The position numbers and the translations under genes are program-made. From contig NZ_NIDE01000002.1 of the NCBI RefSeq assembly GCF_002197845.1, positions 558,001 through 622,000 of the forward strand: a DNA stretch of 64,000 bases, given 5' to 3'. The stretch comes from Fimbriiglobus ruber. GTDB lineage: Bacteria; Planctomycetota; Planctomycetia; Gemmatales; Gemmataceae. Below are positions 61,502 to 64,000 of the stretch, piece by piece. Positions within the stretch are counted from its first letter, which is position 1. Each line of letters opens with the position of its first letter. Under the pieces are notes generated by a model. It was given only the letters and a program-made list of their open reading frames with translations, was not told the DNA's origin and searched no databases.

Positions 61502-62209
61502 ATGACAACAGAGATAACGATGTCCGCAACCGCAACACCGACCCGCCGCAAAGCCGAACATCCCCCGACCGTCCCGGCAACGCCGGTCACAGTCCCGGCC
61601 CCCGTCGAGGCCAAAGTCGAGCAGCCCGCACCGGCCGTCGAGCAACCGAAACCCGAGCCGACCGAGGAACAAAAAACCGAAATGCGGGCGGCAAAAGCGT
61701 TGGAAGCTCAAAGCGACCTAAAACGGTTGGCCGACCAGATCAGCGGCCAAAATGTTCACATCGGCAAAATTCTCTCGCAGGCTGTCGACCACGCCGTTAT
61801 GTGCGGCAAGTACCTCGACCAAGCACGTGAGACGTTCGACGAGTACACGGCCGACGAGCTGGGCACGACCTGGGACGACTGGGTGACGGCGCTCGACATG
61901 ACCGTGCAAACGGCCGGGCGTTACCGGCGAATCTCCAGGCGTGAGGCGGACTGGAAGGCGGCGAAGTTTGTTCCGCAGAGCATCGAGAAAGCTGCCGAAT
62001 GATGCCGTGAAAATCCGCCCGAAGGCGGCGACGACAAGCGGGGCGGCGCTCGAGAACAGAAGGAACGGGAACCCCGCAAGATCAAGGCGCCGGCGAAGTC
62101 GTTATTTTATGACAAACGTCTGATAGAAGCGGCCAAATCCCGGGAAGCGTTTATCGCCGTTGCGAACGAAATGCTTAAACAAATGAAAATTAAATTCCGC
62201 TTTGAATAA
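61502..62209 (+). pseudogene. DUF3102-like phage protein gene interrupted by TGA
   Basis: From ATG 61502 the reading has a Pro-rich N-terminus (to residue 55), then a helical region: LKRLADQISGQNVHIGKILS, EYTADELGTTWDDWVTALDM, TVQTAGRYRRISRREADWKA, which resembles the helical DNA-binding-like DUF3102 proteins of phages. TGA at 62000-62002 ends it, but the same frame continues with coding quality (APAKSLFYDKRLIEAAKSRE, AFIAVANEMLKQMKIKFRFE) to TAA 62207. No start codon serves the second part, so a nonsense change or sequence error is likely. Confidence 0.55.
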
Positions 62210-62239
62210 ACTTTAAAAAAGGATTTTCAAACCGATAGA

Positions 62240-62265
62240 CCCGGGCAAGATGCCCGGATTTTTTC
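62240..62265 (+). terminator. Rho-independent terminator
   Basis: Stem CCGGGCA / TGCCCGG with loop AGA, followed by ATTTTTT. It lies 31 bp after the TAA at 62209 and ends that transcript. Confidence 0.75.
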
Positions 62266-62287
62266 GTTTCGGCACAGTACATACCCG

Positions 62288-62737
62288 GTGAGCATCGTGC
62301 AATCCATCTACACCCGTCTGTCGGACACGAGCATCACGTCGACCGTGGGCACACGCATCTACCCAACGGATTCGGTCGAGAACACGAGCTGCCCGTTACT
62401 GGTTTACGCCGTCACCGCCGACGACACCGTGATTAGCATGTCCGGCCCGACAGTCCTGTCGTCCTACAGCGTCACCGTGGAAATATTCGCCCGATCCGTC
62501 ACGCAGCGAACCGCACTCTCTACGGCCATCCTCGCACAACTCAGCGGGTATCAAGGCGGCAACATCTCCGCATCTTTTTTCCGGTCCGAACAGCCCGTCA
62601 CGTTGAGCGACCCCGACGAGGTCCAGGCTACCTTCAACGAGTTGAAAAAAAAGTCTAACCAAGGCCGAGAAGCGGTTGCGGCTTTAAGGCGTTGTGGAGG
62701 CCGAAACGGGCGCCCGGGCGCCGGGCGGGTTGATTAG
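62288..62737 (+). CDS. DUF3168-like phage tail component, C-terminus disturbed
   Basis: 149 residues from GTG 62288. The N-terminal 110 residues (VQSIYTRLSDTSITSTVGTR, IYPTDSVENTSCPLLVYAVT, YSVTVEIFARSVTQRTALST) match DUF3168 tail-completion-like proteins: a short first helix, a YP-containing strand region and a final helix. After FNELKKK an eight-A run (62644-62652) is followed by poor sequence, so a frameshift or truncation near there is likely. It supports a prophage origin of this region. Confidence 0.6.
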   Translation: MSIVQSIYTRLSDTSITSTVGTRIYPTDSVENTSCPLLVYAVTADDTVISMSGPTVLSSYSVTVEIFARSVTQRTALSTAILAQLSGYQGGNISASFFRSEQPVTLSDPDEVQATFNELKKKSNQGREAVAALRRCGGRNGRPGAGRVD

Positions 62738-62966
62738 GTTCTTCGACTTGAAGGGACTCAACTGGTTGAGCCCGTCCGAATTCCGTGCGGCGTGCAAAAC
62801 TCAGTATCCGTTGCCGTTGGTCTGCCGAACACGCTATGAACGCCGATAATGCTATCGACGGTAACAGTGTACTCGAATTTTCAAGGGAAATCGTGTTCCG
62901 GCCGACCAAAAAAACCCGGGCCGAGGGGTAGGTACCTTCGCACTTGAATGGTTGACTCCTAAGCAG

Positions 62967-63010
62967 CAAGAGAGGACGTGGGTGTACACCCACGTCCTCT
63001 CTTGTTTTCG
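62967..63010 (+). terminator. 38-bp perfect palindrome with T-tail (terminator)
   Basis: CAAGAGAGGACGTGGGTGTA and its complement form a 38-bp perfect palindrome at 62967-63004, followed by TTTTCG. It is a strong intrinsic-terminator candidate and also reads well from the other strand. It separates the DUF3168-like gene from the next gene. Confidence 0.65.
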
Positions 63011-63059
63011 TGCTGGGTGTACAATACCTCTGGTCCGTCGTTTAACCGGAGGGATTCCA

Positions 63060-63494
63060 GTGAAGTCTGTGCGTCTGTCTTTTGCAAAACGGTCGGGTAT
63101 TTTCCAGTACATCCCCAGCATGGGCGGAGGTCTAGCGTCCCCGGAAGATTGTGTGACCTTGACCATCACAGGGGGTACAGCGTTACCAAGAGGATTTTAT
63201 CCGACGAAAAGTGAGTACACCGAGGCCGAACTTTCCGCTTGGCTTGAGTCCTTACGTTCGGCGGGGTTCACGTTATCGGCTACCGATGCGTTGGGTAATA
63301 AACTCAAAACGGATTCTAGCCCAAATCAGGCTGCGACGGGGCAAGCAGGGCCGACGACCCAGAAAATGCCCACTAAGCAACCCGTCCCACCCGTTCCCGG
63401 GTCGGCTCCGGTGCCAGACAAGCCCACACATCTGGTTCCCCCGCCGGCCCAACAACCACATGAAGAACCCGATACCAACTCTCGCCAAACCTAA
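63060..63494 (+). CDS. Hypothetical protein of the mobile region
   Basis: 144 residues from GTG 63060, preceded by GGAGGG. Residues 1-80 look folded (FAKRSGIFQYIPSMGGG, CVTLTITGGTALPRGFYPTK, ELSAWLESLRSAGFTLSATD); the rest is a Pro/Thr-rich, disordered tail. No family. It may be a phage-like accessory gene. A weaker minus-strand frame overlaps its end (63373-63621). Confidence 0.55.
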   Translation: MKSVRLSFAKRSGIFQYIPSMGGGLASPEDCVTLTITGGTALPRGFYPTKSEYTEAELSAWLESLRSAGFTLSATDALGNKLKTDSSPNQAATGQAGPTTQKMPTKQPVPPVPGSAPVPDKPTHLVPPPAQQPHEEPDTNSRQT

Positions 63495-63621
63495 CCCGCA
63501 TACCCCGGGACAAGTCCACCGGTCCCCACCCCGGCCTCGGGAACGTCACGAATATTCCCCAGTCGGTTTCCGTGACGATGGCACTACTCGGAATATGCAC
63601 GGGCCGTCCTCTTGTGTACAA
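63373..63621 (-). CDS. Possible small protein, antisense to the preceding gene's tail
   Basis: The minus strand encodes VHIPSSAIVTETDWGIFVTF, PRPGWGPVDLSRGMRVRFGE and SWYRVLHVVVGPAGEPDVWA from GTG 63600 (or TTG 63621). The mix of aromatic and charged residues looks like a folded beta-rich protein, better than the Pro-rich frame it overlaps. Both cannot be fully real. No family recognised. Confidence 0.35.
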   Translation of the reverse strand: MYTRGRPVHIPSSAIVTETDWGIFVTFPRPGWGPVDLSRGMRVRFGESWYRVLHVVVGPAGEPDVWACLAPEPTRERVGRVA

Positions 63622-63711
63622 AAGGGCAGTATTTGCCCGATCCGAGAAAAAGCAAGGACGGTTGCTGGAGACTACAATGAGCTAACCTCCAAAAGCGAAA
63701 GGAACCATTCC

Positions 63712-64000
63712 ATGTCCGACCCAGAAATGATCCGATTTGAGCCGCCGACGAAAGAAGAGTTGTCTGACTCTGATACCGGGCTTCAGTTCGTGGCCTCGTA
63801 TACCCGGGCCGTTCTTGATAACTCGACCGAACTGCATTCAAAGTGCGGGACAGGGATTTATATTGGGATAGGGGGACGACTGTTTTTCGCTTCCGCCGCA
63901 CACTGCATCAAACCCCGTCCTTACATAATCCGGTTTCACGACCCGTTTAAGTTCCCTTGTCCCCCGAGTCCGTTTATAAAGCGATGCGTTCACGACACGC
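63712..64000 (+). CDS. Trypsin-like peptidase, N-terminal part (runs off the window)
   Basis: ATG 63712 (AAAGGA upstream) opens a frame that continues past the right edge. Its 96 visible residues include ELHSKCGTGIYIGIGGRLFF and ASAAHCIKP, where GTGIxI...FxASAAHC matches the region around the catalytic His of chymotrypsin-like serine proteases. The Asp and Ser are beyond the window. Such proteases occur in defence and mobile regions; the role here is unknown. Confidence 0.6.
   Translation, partial: MSDPEMIRFEPPTKEELSDSDTGLQFVASYTRAVLDNSTELHSKCGTGIYIGIGGRLFFASAAHCIKPRPYIIRFHDPFKFPCPPSPFIKRCVHDT

Noticed and set aside
61995-62010. Selenocysteine at the TGA in the phage-like gene
   Set aside because: No SECIS-like hairpin or selenoprotein family similarity was seen.
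62694-62849. 51-codon plus-strand frame from GTG 62694
   Set aside because: Reads reasonably (FDLKGLNWLSPSEFRAA) but has no clear ribosome site and overlaps the end of the DUF3168-like gene; not strong enough to list as a gene.
63584-63901. 105-codon minus-strand frame near the right edge
   Set aside because: Antisense to the trypsin-like gene, which has a ribosome site and a catalytic-His motif.
1-64000. CRISPR array or cas genes
   Set aside because: No regularly spaced identical short repeats with unique spacers were found; the GGGATAA repeats near 61257 have a 12-14-bp period and no spacers.

Overview
This window is high-GC bacterial chromosome from a planctomycete, most likely a member of the Gemmataceae (Gemmata/Fimbriiglobus-like). 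The basis is the gene families present: two DUF1559 pseudopilin-like proteins, each beside a small lipoprotein; DUF1552 and DUF1587/1595/1592/1588/1585 cytochrome proteins; DUF4058, TIGR02996, TIGR03067 and DUF3500 proteins; an ECF sigma factor next to a Ser/Thr kinase with a TPR-like tail; and a giant surface protein starting with a planctomycete 'CLEDRCVPS' box. The genus is an inference. No 16S or other marker is in the window.

Layout. 1-20 kb: membrane and envelope genes (DUF2306-like, PrsW-like protease, LptF/G permease, tyrosine phosphatase, thioredoxin-like protein), then a DUF1552 / hypothetical / cytochrome set, an OsmC protein, and the sigma factor/kinase pair. Intergenic stretches hold transposase remnants and strong inverted-repeat elements, including one miniature element nested inside another (11577-11897). 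19.5-24.2 kb: a decayed or mis-sequenced stretch with a HEAT-like/Pro-Ala-rich gene broken by three one-base deletions and a VgrG gene that is triplicated near its N-terminus, frameshifted and truncated. 24.2-36 kb: a 1.9-kaa PKD-like/FG-GAP surface protein and a minus-strand cluster of WD40-like, LRR-like and small membrane genes with partly duplicated remnants. 36-39.4 kb: ROK sugar kinase and a GT87-type membrane glycosyltransferase.

39.5-50.4 kb is the most striking part. It is an integron-like cassette array without an integrase in view (a CALIN). Six attC-like sites of 92-100 bp share a right core GTTCGGC or a close variant, a paired L box, an extra-helical base and a GC-rich stem. Most are followed within 10-20 bp by a plus-strand gene: TIGR02996 protein, small membrane proteins, and hypothetical proteins. 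A calpain-like protease and a TIGR03067-type protein lie just before sites in the same orientation. One site is interrupted by a 226-bp miniature element and a seventh, degenerate one by an IS1182-family element, both in the spacer before the right core. A NagA-type deacetylase, a DUF3500 gene and a group II intron 3' end lie between cassettes.

50.4-61.1 kb: DUF1559/lipoprotein pairs on both sides of a tandemly duplicated two-gene unit encoding a Cys-containing secreted protein and a larger exported protein; then an amidohydrolase, an anchored protein, and TatA. 61.15-64 kb: a tRNA-Val(CAC) followed by lower-GC, phage-like genes (DUF3102-like, DUF3168-like) and a partial trypsin-like protease, which looks like an integrated element using the tRNA as its site.

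Several genes are broken by single-base indels, some in homopolymers. Part of this may be sequence error rather than biology.
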